Assembly: GCF_020253645.1 (NCBI RefSeq)
Contig: NZ_JADCBG010000046.1
Location: forward strand, 1 to 41,267
Length of the DNA stretch: 41,267 bases
Reading direction: 5' to 3'
DNA from: Phenylobacterium sp.
GTDB taxonomy: Bacteria > Pseudomonadota > Alphaproteobacteria > Caulobacterales > Caulobacteraceae
Each line of letters opens with the position of its first letter. Positions within the stretch are counted from its first letter, which is position 1. This document shows positions 1 through 6,883 of the stretch, piece by piece. Position numbers and translations under genes: made by a program. Under the pieces are notes generated by a model, which was given only the letters and a program-made list of their open reading frames with translations, was not told where the DNA came from and made no database searches.

Positions 1-620
1 CAGAGGATCTGAATGCAGCGCTCGACTTCAGCCGAACGACCGATCAGGGGGTCGACCTTGCCCTGCTTGGCCTTCTCGTTGAGGTTCACGCAGTAGGCGT
101 CGAGGGCCTCGCCGCCCGTCTTGACCGCCGCCTTCTCCTCCTCCTCAGAGCCCTTGACCGGCTTGGCCTCGCTGGCGCCAGCCTTCTTGGCGATCCCGTG
201 GGCGATGTAGTTGACCGCGTCATACCGCGTCATCTCCTGCTCCTGCAGGAAATAGGCCGCATGGCTCTCGCGCTCGGAGAAGATGGCGACCAGCACGTTG
301 GCGCCGGTGACCTCATCGCGTCCGGAGGACTGGACGTGGATCACGGCCCGCTGGATCACCCGCTGGAAGCTGGGGGTGGGCTTGGCGTCCTCGCCATCGT
401 CGACCACGAGGGACTTGAGCTCGTTGTCCACGTAGTTGGTGAGGGTGGTCTTCAGGACATCGAGGTCGACGTCGCAGGCTTTCATCACCCCGACGGAGTC
501 CTCGTCCTCGGTGAGGGACAGGAGCAGATGCTCCAGGGTCGCGTATTCGTGCTTCCGCTGGTTGGCGAAGGCGACGGCCCTGTGCAGGGACTCTTCGAGC
601 TGGCGCGAGAATGACGGCAC
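1..620 (-). CDS. clpA: ClpA, ATPase subunit of the ClpAP protease (N-terminal part, runs off the window)
   Basis: Hsp100 unfoldase that feeds proteins to ClpP in the cytoplasm. About 206 codons are visible. They cover the Clp_N double repeat ([19 protein letters not shown] near residue 25, and a second repeat around [19 protein letters not shown]), an acidic linker rich in Glu, and the start of the first AAA+ domain ([19 protein letters not shown] at the window edge). The start is a GTG at 620, chosen because it begins the conserved [11 protein letters not shown] segment and has AAGGA about 12 bases upstream. It lies five bases after the clpS stop, so clpS and clpA are one transcription unit, as is usual in Proteobacteria. 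The Walker motifs are outside the window. The identity is secure; the rest of the gene cannot be judged. Confidence 0.95.
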   Translation of the reverse strand, partial: MPSFSRQLEESLHRAVAFANQRKHEYATLEHLLLSLTEDEDSVGVMKACDVDLDVLKTTLTNYVDNELKSLVVDDGEDAKPTPSFQRVIQRAVIHVQSSGRDEVTGANVLVAIFSERESHAAYFLQEQEMTRYDAVNYIAHGIAKKAGASEAKPVKGSEEEEKAAVKTGGEALDAYCVNLNEKAKQGKVDPLIGRSAEVERCIQIL

Positions 621-625
621 GGTCG

Positions 626-955
626 CTAGTCCTTTTCCATGGTGCACTGCAGGGGGTGCTGGTGACGGCGGGCGGTGTCGATCACCTGCGCCACCTTGGT
701 TTCGGCGACTTCATAGGTATACACGCCGCAGACCCCGACGCCCGTCTGATGGACGTGCAGCATGATCCGCGTCGCCTCTTCACGCGACTTATGGAAGTAC
801 TGCTCCAGGACGTAGACCACAAACTCCATCGGCGTGTAGTCATCGTTCAGGATCAGGACCCGGTACATCGACGGCCGCTGGGTGCGTGTCTTGGTCTGGG
901 TGATCACCGCAGAGCGATCCCCCGTGCCCTGATCCCCCTGCTTACGCTCGGCCAT
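626..955 (-). CDS. clpS: ClpS, N-degron adaptor of ClpAP
   Basis: Small adaptor that binds proteins with destabilising N-terminal residues and delivers them to the N domain of ClpA. The 109-residue product has a disordered Gln/Thr-rich N-terminus. The ClpS core follows, with [19 protein letters not shown] (substrate pocket and ClpA contact) and [19 protein letters not shown]. Two in-frame ATGs lie six bases apart, at 961 and 955. The second is preferred because GAGGAG stands nine bases before it but only three before the first. The gene directly precedes clpA, so adaptor and unfoldase are co-expressed. Alphaproteobacteria often carry a second ClpS paralogue; this one is the clpA-linked copy. 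Confidence 0.95.
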   Translation of the reverse strand: MAERKQGDQGTGDRSAVITQTKTRTQRPSMYRVLILNDDYTPMEFVVYVLEQYFHKSREEATRIMLHVHQTGVGVCGVYTYEVAETKVAQVIDTARRHQHPLQCTMEKD

Positions 956-1054
956 CCCCATCCACTCCTCGGGCGCCCGCAGACGGCGTCCTCCAGACTC
1001 AGATTAGATATGCCAACCCCTCAGGAATGAAAGAGGCTTCACAGAGCCGCGCGG

Positions 1055-1076
1055 CCGGGCGCAGGCCGGCGCCCGG
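1055..1076. terminator. GC-rich hairpin in the dinB-clpS gap
   Basis: Perfect 8-bp stem CCGGGCGC / GCGCCCGG with loop AGGCCG. It sits about 40 bases past the dinB stop and 100 bases before clpS, so it could end the HAD-ROK-dinB transcript. The only T run (GTTTT, 77-81) follows the stem on the plus strand, so for dinB it would act as a stem without a T-tract. The remainder of the 956-1114 gap holds the clpS promoter region; no confident -35/-10 pair was recognised. Confidence 0.45.
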
Positions 1077-1114
1077 GTTTTCCACACCTGCGTTGGAGGC
1101 CGAACGGCGCTGGG

Positions 1115-2392
1115 TCAGTCCCGACCCCGGGGTCGACGGCTCGCAAGATCACGACCAGATCCAAGGGCCGATGGACCGAATCGCGCCCGGATCGCGTCGG
1201 CGGCGCGTTCAGCCGCCAGGGCGCGGGGATCGTCAGCTGCGAAAAGGTCTGCCGACCCGGCGGAGTCCGAGAGGTCCGACAGGCCCACCCCGACCAGACG
1301 AAAGGCCCGCCCGCCGCCCGTCGACAGCTCCGTGGCCAGGAGCAGCCGGGTCGCGGCGATCAGGGTTCGCGCAGTTTGCGTGGGCGCCTCCAGGGTGCGT
1401 CGTCGGGTCAGGATCCGGAAGTCCGCTCCCTTGAGCTTCAGGGTGGCGACACGGCCCGCCTGGCCTGCGGCGCGCGCCTGCCGGGCCACCCGCTCGGCAA
1501 GGTGGACCAGATGGCCATCGAGGTCCTCCGGTGTCCGTAGGTCGGCCTCGAAGGTGGTCTCCGCGCTGATCGACTTGCGCGCCTGCCCGGGGTTCACGCC
1601 GCGGGCGTCCTCGCCCCGGGCCATGGCGTGGAGGCGCAGGCCGAACTCCCCGAACCGTGCGGCGAGGGTGCGGACATCGGCGCGGGCGAGCTGCCCGATC
1701 CGTTCGAACCCGGCCCGCTCCAGGCTCCGCGCCATCACCGGCCCCACCCCCGGGAGCAGGCGGACAGGCCGCCCGGCCAGGAAGTCCTGCGCCTCCGCGG
1801 CTCCGATCACCGAGAATCCCCGGGGCTTGTCCAGGTCAGAGGCGATCTTGGCCAGGAACTTGTTCGGTGCGAGCCCCACCGAGACGGTCAGGCCTGTTTC
1901 AGCCTCGATCCGCGACTGCAGGCGGGCCAGGGTCAGGGCGGGCGGGGCGCCGTGCAGGCGCTCGGTCCCGGACAGGTCCAGCCAGGCCTCGTCCAGGGAC
2001 AGGGGCTGAACCAGCGGTGTGAGGTCGCGCATCATGTCCATGAGGCGACGGCTCTCCGCCCGGTAGCGCGGGAAGTCCGGCGGCAGGACCACCGCCTGGG
2101 GGCAGGCGGCCAGGGCCTTGAACATCGGCATGGCCGAGCGGACGCCGAAGGTCCGGGCGATGTAGCAGCAGGTCGTCACCACCCCGCGCCGTCCGCCGCC
2201 GACGATCACCGGCCGGTCCCGCAGCTCGGGCCGGTCCCGCTTCTCCACCGAGGCGTAGAAGGCGTCGCAGTCGATGTGGGCGATGGACAGCCCGTCCAGC
2301 TCAGGATGGGCGGCCATCCGCGGCGAACCACAGGCGGGGCATCGCGCCGCCGGCGGGGCCGGCGTCAGGCAGTCGCGGCAGAGGGCCTTCAC
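1115..2392 (-). CDS. dinB: DNA polymerase IV (DinB), zinc-ribbon alphaproteobacterial type
   Basis: Y-family translesion polymerase of 425 residues. The palm motifs are clear: IAHIDCDAFYASVEKRD, PLSLDEAWLDLSG with the catalytic Asp-Glu pair, and SVGLAPNKFLAKIASDLDKP, followed by the thumb helix-hairpin-helix (LLPGVGPVMARSLERAG) and a little-finger domain. Before the palm is a short Cys4 ribbon, Cys5-x2-Cys8 and Cys18-x2-Cys21 (CRDCL and CPACGSPR), which E. coli DinB lacks but which I recall from alphaproteobacterial relatives. The GTG start at 2392 overlaps the stop of the ROK kinase gene (GTGA), implying translational coupling. A much longer open frame continues upstream, but it only shadows the ROK gene. 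No beta-clamp motif was assigned with confidence. Confidence 0.92.
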   Translation of the reverse strand: MKALCRDCLTPAPPAARCPACGSPRMAAHPELDGLSIAHIDCDAFYASVEKRDRPELRDRPVIVGGGRRGVVTTCCYIARTFGVRSAMPMFKALAACPQAVVLPPDFPRYRAESRRLMDMMRDLTPLVQPLSLDEAWLDLSGTERLHGAPPALTLARLQSRIEAETGLTVSVGLAPNKFLAKIASDLDKPRGFSVIGAAEAQDFLAGRPVRLLPGVGPVMARSLERAGFERIGQLARADVRTLAARFGEFGLRLHAMARGEDARGVNPGQARKSISAETTFEADLRTPEDLDGHLVHLAERVARQARAAGQAGRVATLKLKGADFRILTRRRTLEAPTQTARTLIAATRLLLATELSTGGGRAFRLVGVGLSDLSDSAGSADLFAADDPRALAAERAADAIRARFGPSALGSGRDLASRRPRGRD

Positions 2393-3276
2393 CGGTCCCA
2401 CAGCCAGGCCGCCCCGCGGACGCCCGAGGAGTCGCCGAACCTCGGCCGGACCACCGCGCAACGCCAGTCGTCGGCGAAGACGTGGGGGCGGATCCGGGCC
2501 TCCAGGCCTTCCGCCAGGCCCGGGATCCCGCCGACGCCGCCGCCCAGGATGATCACTTCCGGGTCCAGCAGGTTCACCACCCAGCCCAGCCCCCTCGCCA
2601 GGCGATCCGCATGACGGTCCAGTGTTGCGGCGGCGTGGGGGTCCCCTCCCGCCGCCTGCAGGGCCACCGCCTTCGCCGTAAGCGACCGGCCGTCGTCCCT
2701 GGCGAGCCCCGGTCCGGACAGCCATGTCTCGAGGCAGCCCCTTCGGCCACACCAGCAGGCCGGTCCCGGCCTCTCCGGGGCCTCGGGAGCGGGCAGGGGG
2801 CTATGTCCCCACTCGCCGGCGATGCCGTTGGCGCCGCCGACCAGGCCGTCGCGCAGCCACAGCCCGCCCCCCAGCCCCGACCCCAGGATCACGGCGAAGA
2901 CCGATCCCGCGCCTTCAGCCGCGCCGTCCCGGGCTTCGGAGGTCGCGAGACAGTCCGCGTCGTTGGCGTAGCGCACCGGCCGTCCCAGCCGCCGGGCGAG
3001 ATCTTCCGGGAAGGGCCTTCCGTTCAGCCAGGTCGAATTGGCGTTGCGGATCCAGCCGGTGCGAGGGTTGACGGATCCCGGGCCGCCGACCCCCAGCCGC
3101 TCGGCCTGCGCGCCGGCCTGCCGCTCAGCCTCCTCCAGGGCCTCGGCGACGGCCTCCAGGCCCGCCTCGTAGCCCCCGGGCGTCGGGCGCCGCACCCGGG
3201 CGAGGAAGCCGCCCTCCGGCGCGAGAGCCGCCGCCTCGATCTTGGTTCCGCCGAGGTCGAGCCCGAAGGCGATCAT
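2389..3276 (-). CDS. ROK-family sugar kinase (fructokinase/Mak-like)
   Basis: Predicted cytoplasmic ATP-dependent hexose kinase, 295 residues. The N-terminal phosphate-binding loop reads GLDLGGTKIEAAAL. The catalytic Asp lies in YANDADCLATSEA. The ROK zinc site is intact as GEWGHSPLP followed by CWCGRRGCLETWLSG (one His, three Cys). The second ATP-binding segment is VNLLDPEVIILGGGVGG. The GHxPLP spacing resembles E. coli Mak fructokinase more than the ROK repressors, and there is no DNA-binding domain. The start overlaps the HAD gene stop by four bases (ATGA), and its own stop overlaps dinB by four, so the three genes form a coupled operon. The exact sugar is not readable from the sequence. 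Confidence 0.88.
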   Translation of the reverse strand: MIAFGLDLGGTKIEAAALAPEGGFLARVRRPTPGGYEAGLEAVAEALEEAERQAGAQAERLGVGGPGSVNPRTGWIRNANSTWLNGRPFPEDLARRLGRPVRYANDADCLATSEARDGAAEGAGSVFAVILGSGLGGGLWLRDGLVGGANGIAGEWGHSPLPAPEAPERPGPACWCGRRGCLETWLSGPGLARDDGRSLTAKAVALQAAGGDPHAAATLDRHADRLARGLGWVVNLLDPEVIILGGGVGGIPGLAEGLEARIRPHVFADDWRCAVVRPRFGDSSGVRGAAWLWDR

Positions 3277-3944
3277 CGGGCCTTGGGCTCCAGCGCCGCG
3301 AGGATGGCGGTCTCAAGCGCGTCCCAGCCGTCGACGCGGGGATGCAGGTCCGGCCGGCTCGGCGCCATCGGGCGAAGCCGGATGTCGGCGACGGTCTGGA
3401 ACCGGGAGATCTCGGGGCCGTGCTCGGCGACGGAGTCGAGGTTCGGAATCATGTCGTCGATGAAGACGCACGGGCCGTCGGCCTGCGCGGCCAGCCCCGC
3501 CGCCACCGGGCCCTTCAGGCCGCTGTTGACAAGCAGCGGATAGTCCATGCCGTGGGTCTTCAGCCATCGCCTCCGCCCCTCCAGCGCCTGGCCCGGCGCA
3601 TTGGTCAGGATCACGATGTCCGCCCGCCGGGACAGCCGCGCCAGCGCCTGCGGCCCGCCTTCCGCCACCGGCATGTCCTCAACGGCATCCCGGAAGAAGG
3701 TCTGGAAATGCGCCTGGCCGGTCTCGATGTCGATGTGCCGGTCCTCGCCCGGCCGGTAGATGTTCTGGAACAGGGCGAAGCGATCAAAGCGCATTTCAAA
3801 GCCGTGGGTCGCCAGGTACCGCGCAAACCCCTCCATGAAGAGGCCCAGCACCTCATCCACGTCGACGATCAGCAGCGGGCGGTCCGTACGGAGTCCCAGG
3901 TCCCTGAGGTCGGGTGTCGGGTGATCGGGCGAGGTAAATGTCAT
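3273..3944 (-). CDS. HAD-superfamily hydrolase
   Basis: Cytoplasmic phosphatase-like protein of 223 residues. Motif I is LLIVDVDEVLGLF, with the nucleophile and acid/base Asp pair (DxD). Motif II is IVILTNAPG, motif III the Lys in SGLKGPVA, and motif IV VFIDDMIPN. A cap of about 90 residues sits between motifs I and II. The start at ATG 3944 is preferred over a GTG at 3965 because the conserved part begins well after both and ATG is the stronger codon. It is the promoter-proximal gene of the HAD-ROK-dinB unit and is divergent from divK across about 100 bases. Its substrate is unknown; the ROK neighbour makes a phosphosugar possible, but that is inference. Confidence 0.8.
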   Translation of the reverse strand: MTFTSPDHPTPDLRDLGLRTDRPLLIVDVDEVLGLFMEGFARYLATHGFEMRFDRFALFQNIYRPGEDRHIDIETGQAHFQTFFRDAVEDMPVAEGGPQALARLSRRADIVILTNAPGQALEGRRRWLKTHGMDYPLLVNSGLKGPVAAGLAAQADGPCVFIDDMIPNLDSVAEHGPEISRFQTVADIRLRPMAPSRPDLHPRVDGWDALETAILAALEPKAR

Positions 3945-4048
3945 GATCAGGGGCTCGGCTAACACGTGCTTAAGGATATCCGTGGGATAGCCGTCTGCGA
4001 ACGGTCTTCCGGACGGGTCCGGCGGAGCGATTTCAGGCTGGGAAACGG

Positions 4049-4414
4049 ATGCCCAAGAAGGTCCTCATCGTCGAGGATAACGAGCTGAACATGAAGCTCT
4101 TTCATGATCTGCTCGACGCTCAGGGCTATCAGACCCTCCAGACCCGAGAAGGCCTGGAGGCGCTGACCATCGCCCGGGAAGAGCGGCCTGACCTCATCCT
4201 GATGGACATCCAGTTGCCGGAGATCTCGGGCCTAGAGGTGACCAAGTGGCTCAAGGAAGACGAGGAACTCTGTTCGATACCCGTGGTCGCCGTGACCGCC
4301 TTCGCCATGAAGGGCGACGAAGAGCGCATTCGCCAGGGGGGCTGCGAGGCCTACATCGCCAAGCCCATCTCCGTGTCGGGCTTTCTTGAGACCATTCGCC
4401 GGCTGCTGGACTAG
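4049..4414 (+). CDS. divK: DivK, single-domain cell-fate response regulator
   Basis: Stand-alone receiver of 121 residues. It is nearly identical in pattern to Caulobacter Div[21 protein letters not shown] at the N-terminus, phospho-acceptor Asp53 in [13 protein letters not shown], the Thr of [16 protein letters not shown], and Lys in YIAKPIS. In Caulobacter, DivJ phosphorylates DivK and PleC dephosphorylates it. DivK~P acts through DivL to lower CckA kinase and hence CtrA activity, setting pole identity and replication timing. The gene is followed after three bases by pleD, the same pair as in Caulobacter. The 83-base upstream region (3966-4048) has no full CtrA box that I can see; GGGAAACGG just before the ATG is the ribosome site. 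Confidence 0.97.
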   Translation: MPKKVLIVEDNELNMKLFHDLLDAQGYQTLQTREGLEALTIAREERPDLILMDIQLPEISGLEVTKWLKEDEELCSIPVVAVTAFAMKGDEERIRQGGCEAYIAKPISVSGFLETIRRLLD

Positions 4415-4417
4415 GCC

Positions 4418-5782
4418 ATGACCGCACGGGTTCTTCTGGTCGATGATGTGGAGGCGAGTCGCTGCGTCCTCGAAGCCAAGCTCGTCGCCGAGTACTATCA
4501 GGTCACGACGGCTCCGGATGGGGCGAGCGCCCTTCAGATCGCCGCCCAGGATCCGCCGGACATCGTCCTTCTGGACCTCCTGATGCCGGGCATGGACGGG
4601 CTGCAGGCCTGTCGTCTCTTCAAGGCGGATCCTCGTCTGAAGCACATTCCGGTTGTCCTCCTGACGGATCTCGACGGCCGTGAGGCGCGTCTCGAGGGAC
4701 TTGAGGCGGGCGCCGACGAGTTTCTGTCCAAACCGTTCGATGATGTCGTCCTGTTCGCGCGCCTTCGCAGCCTGGCGCGGCTGAAGGTCATGATCGACGA
4801 GTTGCGGGAGCGTGAGGACACCAGTCGCCGTCTGGGCATGACCCCCATGCCGGGCTCACGCCTCGGGGCGTCGGGCGGCCGGATCCTGGTGATCGATGAC
4901 GATCGGGAAGAGGCGATGGCCCTGGCCCATGACCTCGCCTCCGAGCATCGGCCGGTCATCGAGACCGATCCCGCCAAGGCGCTCCAGTCCGCCCGGGGTC
5001 CGATCGATCTGGCCGTGATCAATGTCGGCAGTACGAGCTTCGACGCCCTGAGGCTGGTCGCCGGGCTCCGTTCGGGGGATCACTCCCGCCAGGCGCCGAT
5101 CCTCGCGGTCGTGAACCCGTCGGATCGCAGCCGGTTGCTCAAGGCTCTCGATCTCGGGGTCAATGATCTTCTTCCCCAACCCTTCGATCCCCTCGAGCTC
5201 CGCGTCCGGGTCCGGGCTCTGATCCGGCGCAAGCGCTATGCCGACTATCTTCGAGACACCGTCGCCCAGTCCATGGAGCTTGCGGTCATCGATCCCCTGA
5301 CCGGGCTCAACAACCGCCGTTACATGATGGGTCAGTTGGACGTCCTGTTCGAGCGCCTCGCCCCCGGGATCGAGCCGGTCGCCCTCCTGATGCTCGACAT
5401 TGATCACTTCAAGCATGTCAACGACACCTGGGGTCATGTCCTGGGCGACGAGGTTCTGCGAGAGGTGGCCGTTCGCCTCGCCGCCAGCGTCCGCGCCATC
5501 GACCTGCCCTGCCGCTACGGCGGAGAGGAATTCGTGGTCGTCATGCCTGGCACGCGCCTGAGCGATGCGGCGCGGGTCGCCGAACGTATCCGCGAGGAGA
5601 TCTCCGGCAAGGTCTTCGTCTCTGGCGACCAGGAGATTCCAGTCTCGGTCTCCGTGGGGGTCTCCGCCAGCGACGGCGCTGAGGATCGCCCGGAGTCCCT
5701 GCTTCGCCGGGCCGACGAGGCGCTCTACGAGGCCAAGTCCGCCGGTCGCAACCGGGTGGTGATCCACACCCCTCGGAGTTGA
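4418..5782 (+). CDS. pleD: PleD, response-regulator diguanylate cyclase
   Basis: Makes cyclic di-GMP at the developing stalked pole. It has 454 residues, the Caulobacter PleD length as I recall it. Domain order is REC1 (phospho-acceptor Asp53 in IVLLDLLMPGMDG, Lys in FLSKPFDD), REC2 and GGDEF. REC2 (about 155-275) begins ILVIDDDREEAM but has Asn in the acceptor segment (LAVINVGS), so it is the usual non-phosphorylated adaptor. The GGDEF domain carries DIDHFKHVNDTWGH and the catalytic GGEEF at residues 368-372. The allosteric I-site RxxD (RAID, 359-362) is intact, so product inhibition is expected. It is co-transcribed with divK, linking cell-fate phosphorylation to c-di-GMP synthesis. Both receivers and the cyclase appear functional. 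Confidence 0.97.
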   Translation: MTARVLLVDDVEASRCVLEAKLVAEYYQVTTAPDGASALQIAAQDPPDIVLLDLLMPGMDGLQACRLFKADPRLKHIPVVLLTDLDGREARLEGLEAGADEFLSKPFDDVVLFARLRSLARLKVMIDELREREDTSRRLGMTPMPGSRLGASGGRILVIDDDREEAMALAHDLASEHRPVIETDPAKALQSARGPIDLAVINVGSTSFDALRLVAGLRSGDHSRQAPILAVVNPSDRSRLLKALDLGVNDLLPQPFDPLELRVRVRALIRRKRYADYLRDTVAQSMELAVIDPLTGLNNRRYMMGQLDVLFERLAPGIEPVALLMLDIDHFKHVNDTWGHVLGDEVLREVAVRLAASVRAIDLPCRYGGEEFVVVMPGTRLSDAARVAERIREEISGKVFVSGDQEIPVSVSVGVSASDGAEDRPESLLRRADEALYEAKSAGRNRVVIHTPRS

Positions 5783-5802
5783 GGCGAGGCTACCCGCAAA
5801 CG

Positions 5803-5827
5803 AAAAACGCCCGGCCAGTGCCGGGCG
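5803..5827 (-). terminator. Intrinsic terminator of the rpmG transcript (between convergent pleD and rpmG)
   Basis: 8-bp perfect stem CGCCCGGC / GCCGGGCG (5808-5815 and 5820-5827) with a CAGT tetraloop. Read on the minus strand the stem is followed at once by a run of five T (plus-strand AAAAA at 5803-5807), a textbook Rho-independent terminator for rpmG. On the plus strand only CTTTC follows, so it would end pleD less strongly. Confidence 0.85.
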
Positions 5828-5854
5828 CTTTCATGGTCGGAGGCCTTTGACGGC

Positions 5855-6022
5855 TTACTTGATCTTGCCTTCACGGAACTCCACGTGCTTGCGCGCAATG
5901 GGGTCGTACTTCTTCAGGACCAGCTTTTCGGTCATGGTCCGCGCGTTCTTCTTGGTCACATAGTAGAACCCGGTGTCGGCCGACGAGTTCAGCTTGATCT
6001 TGATGGAGGCGGGCTTCGCCAT
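5855..6022 (-). CDS. rpmG: 50S ribosomal protein L33
   Basis: Small basic protein of the large ribosomal subunit, 55 residues ([14 protein letters not shown] at the N-terminus, [12 protein letters not shown] in the middle, [13 protein letters not shown] near the end). The pattern matches bacterial L33. The zinc-binding cysteines of the C+ form are absent, so it is the Cys-free form, which does not depend on zinc. The gene is the last of the long minus-strand run and is followed by a clear terminator. It lies 85 bases after the Nudix gene, so it may also have its own promoter in 6023-6107. Confidence 0.97.
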   Translation of the reverse strand: MAKPASIKIKLNSSADTGFYYVTKKNARTMTEKLVLKKYDPIARKHVEFREGKIK

Positions 6023-6107
6023 GGTCGGTCCTCGCGGGGCCGGGCACGCCGGCAGGGTTCGTAAAGAGCGCGGGAAAATACGAATCCCCGGCGCAAAGTC
6101 AATGTGC

Positions 6108-6821
6108 CTAGAGTTCCCGGGGCCGGGCGGGGCCCATGCGGAAGCGCATGTAGGGAATCGGCCGGTTCGGGTTGTCCAGGCGCTCCCGGGTCTCCTGGAT
6201 CACGGCGCGCGTGACTGTGGGCAGGGGAAGCTCAAGGGCGTCCTCCAGCTCGAACCAGGCGATCTCTTCAAGTTCGCCGCAGTCCGGCTGTCGCTCCAGG
6301 CTGACCAGCCGTTCGGCGTCCGCCATGAGGAACCATGTGTCGAAGCGCTTGCCGACATTGGGCGGGGTCACCGCCCGGTAGATGATCGACAGGGCCTCAA
6401 GGTCCGGCTGCACGCCCTGTTCCAGGAACTCCCGCCAGGGGCCGGCGATCGGACGCGGCTCCGTGGGGCGGCCCAGAAGCAGGCCCGCCTCTTCCCAGGT
6501 TTCGCGGATGGCCGCCTTGCCCAGGGCGCGCCCCTTGGTCAGCGGCATGTAGGCTTCGAACTTGCCCGCGACCTCGGGGCGAAGGTCCGTCGCGGCGGGA
6601 GCGCGGAAGTCGGCCCGGTCAATCCGACCGCCCGGGAAGACCCAGAGGTTGGGCATGAAGTTATGCCCGCCATGCCGCTTGCCCATAAGGACCCGGGGTC
6701 GGGGCCCATCCCTGCGGATGATGAACAGGGTGGCGGCGTTGCGCGGACGGACGGCCTTGGCCCCCTCCGGGCGCATGGGCGTACGTTCAACTGTGCGGTC
6801 GGGTTGCAAGGCGTCGGTCAT
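6108..6821 (-). CDS. Nudix hydrolase, NUDT19-like
   Basis: Predicted pyrophosphohydrolase of 237 residues. The Nudix helix is [17 protein letters not shown], preceded by the GGRID glycines; about 35 residues separate the two halves of the box, longer than the classical spacing. A second conserved block, [18 protein letters not shown], is typical of the NUDT7/NUDT19 group that splits CoA or acyl-CoA into phosphopantetheine and 3',5'-ADP, but the substrate cannot be fixed from sequence. The gene is 62 bases downstream of rnr and probably on the same transcript. A paralogue with the same KRFDTWF block lies at 23346-24131. Confidence 0.85.
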   Translation of the reverse strand: MTDALQPDRTVERTPMRPEGAKAVRPRNAATLFIIRRDGPRPRVLMGKRHGGHNFMPNLWVFPGGRIDRADFRAPAATDLRPEVAGKFEAYMPLTKGRALGKAAIRETWEEAGLLLGRPTEPRPIAGPWREFLEQGVQPDLEALSIIYRAVTPPNVGKRFDTWFLMADAERLVSLERQPDCGELEEIAWFELEDALELPLPTVTRAVIQETRERLDNPNRPIPYMRFRMGPARPREL

Positions 6822-6883
6822 CTGCGGAGTTTAGGCCTTGCCGTCCCTGCCGCAAGCGCGACCTCACGGAAACCTTGAGGTCC

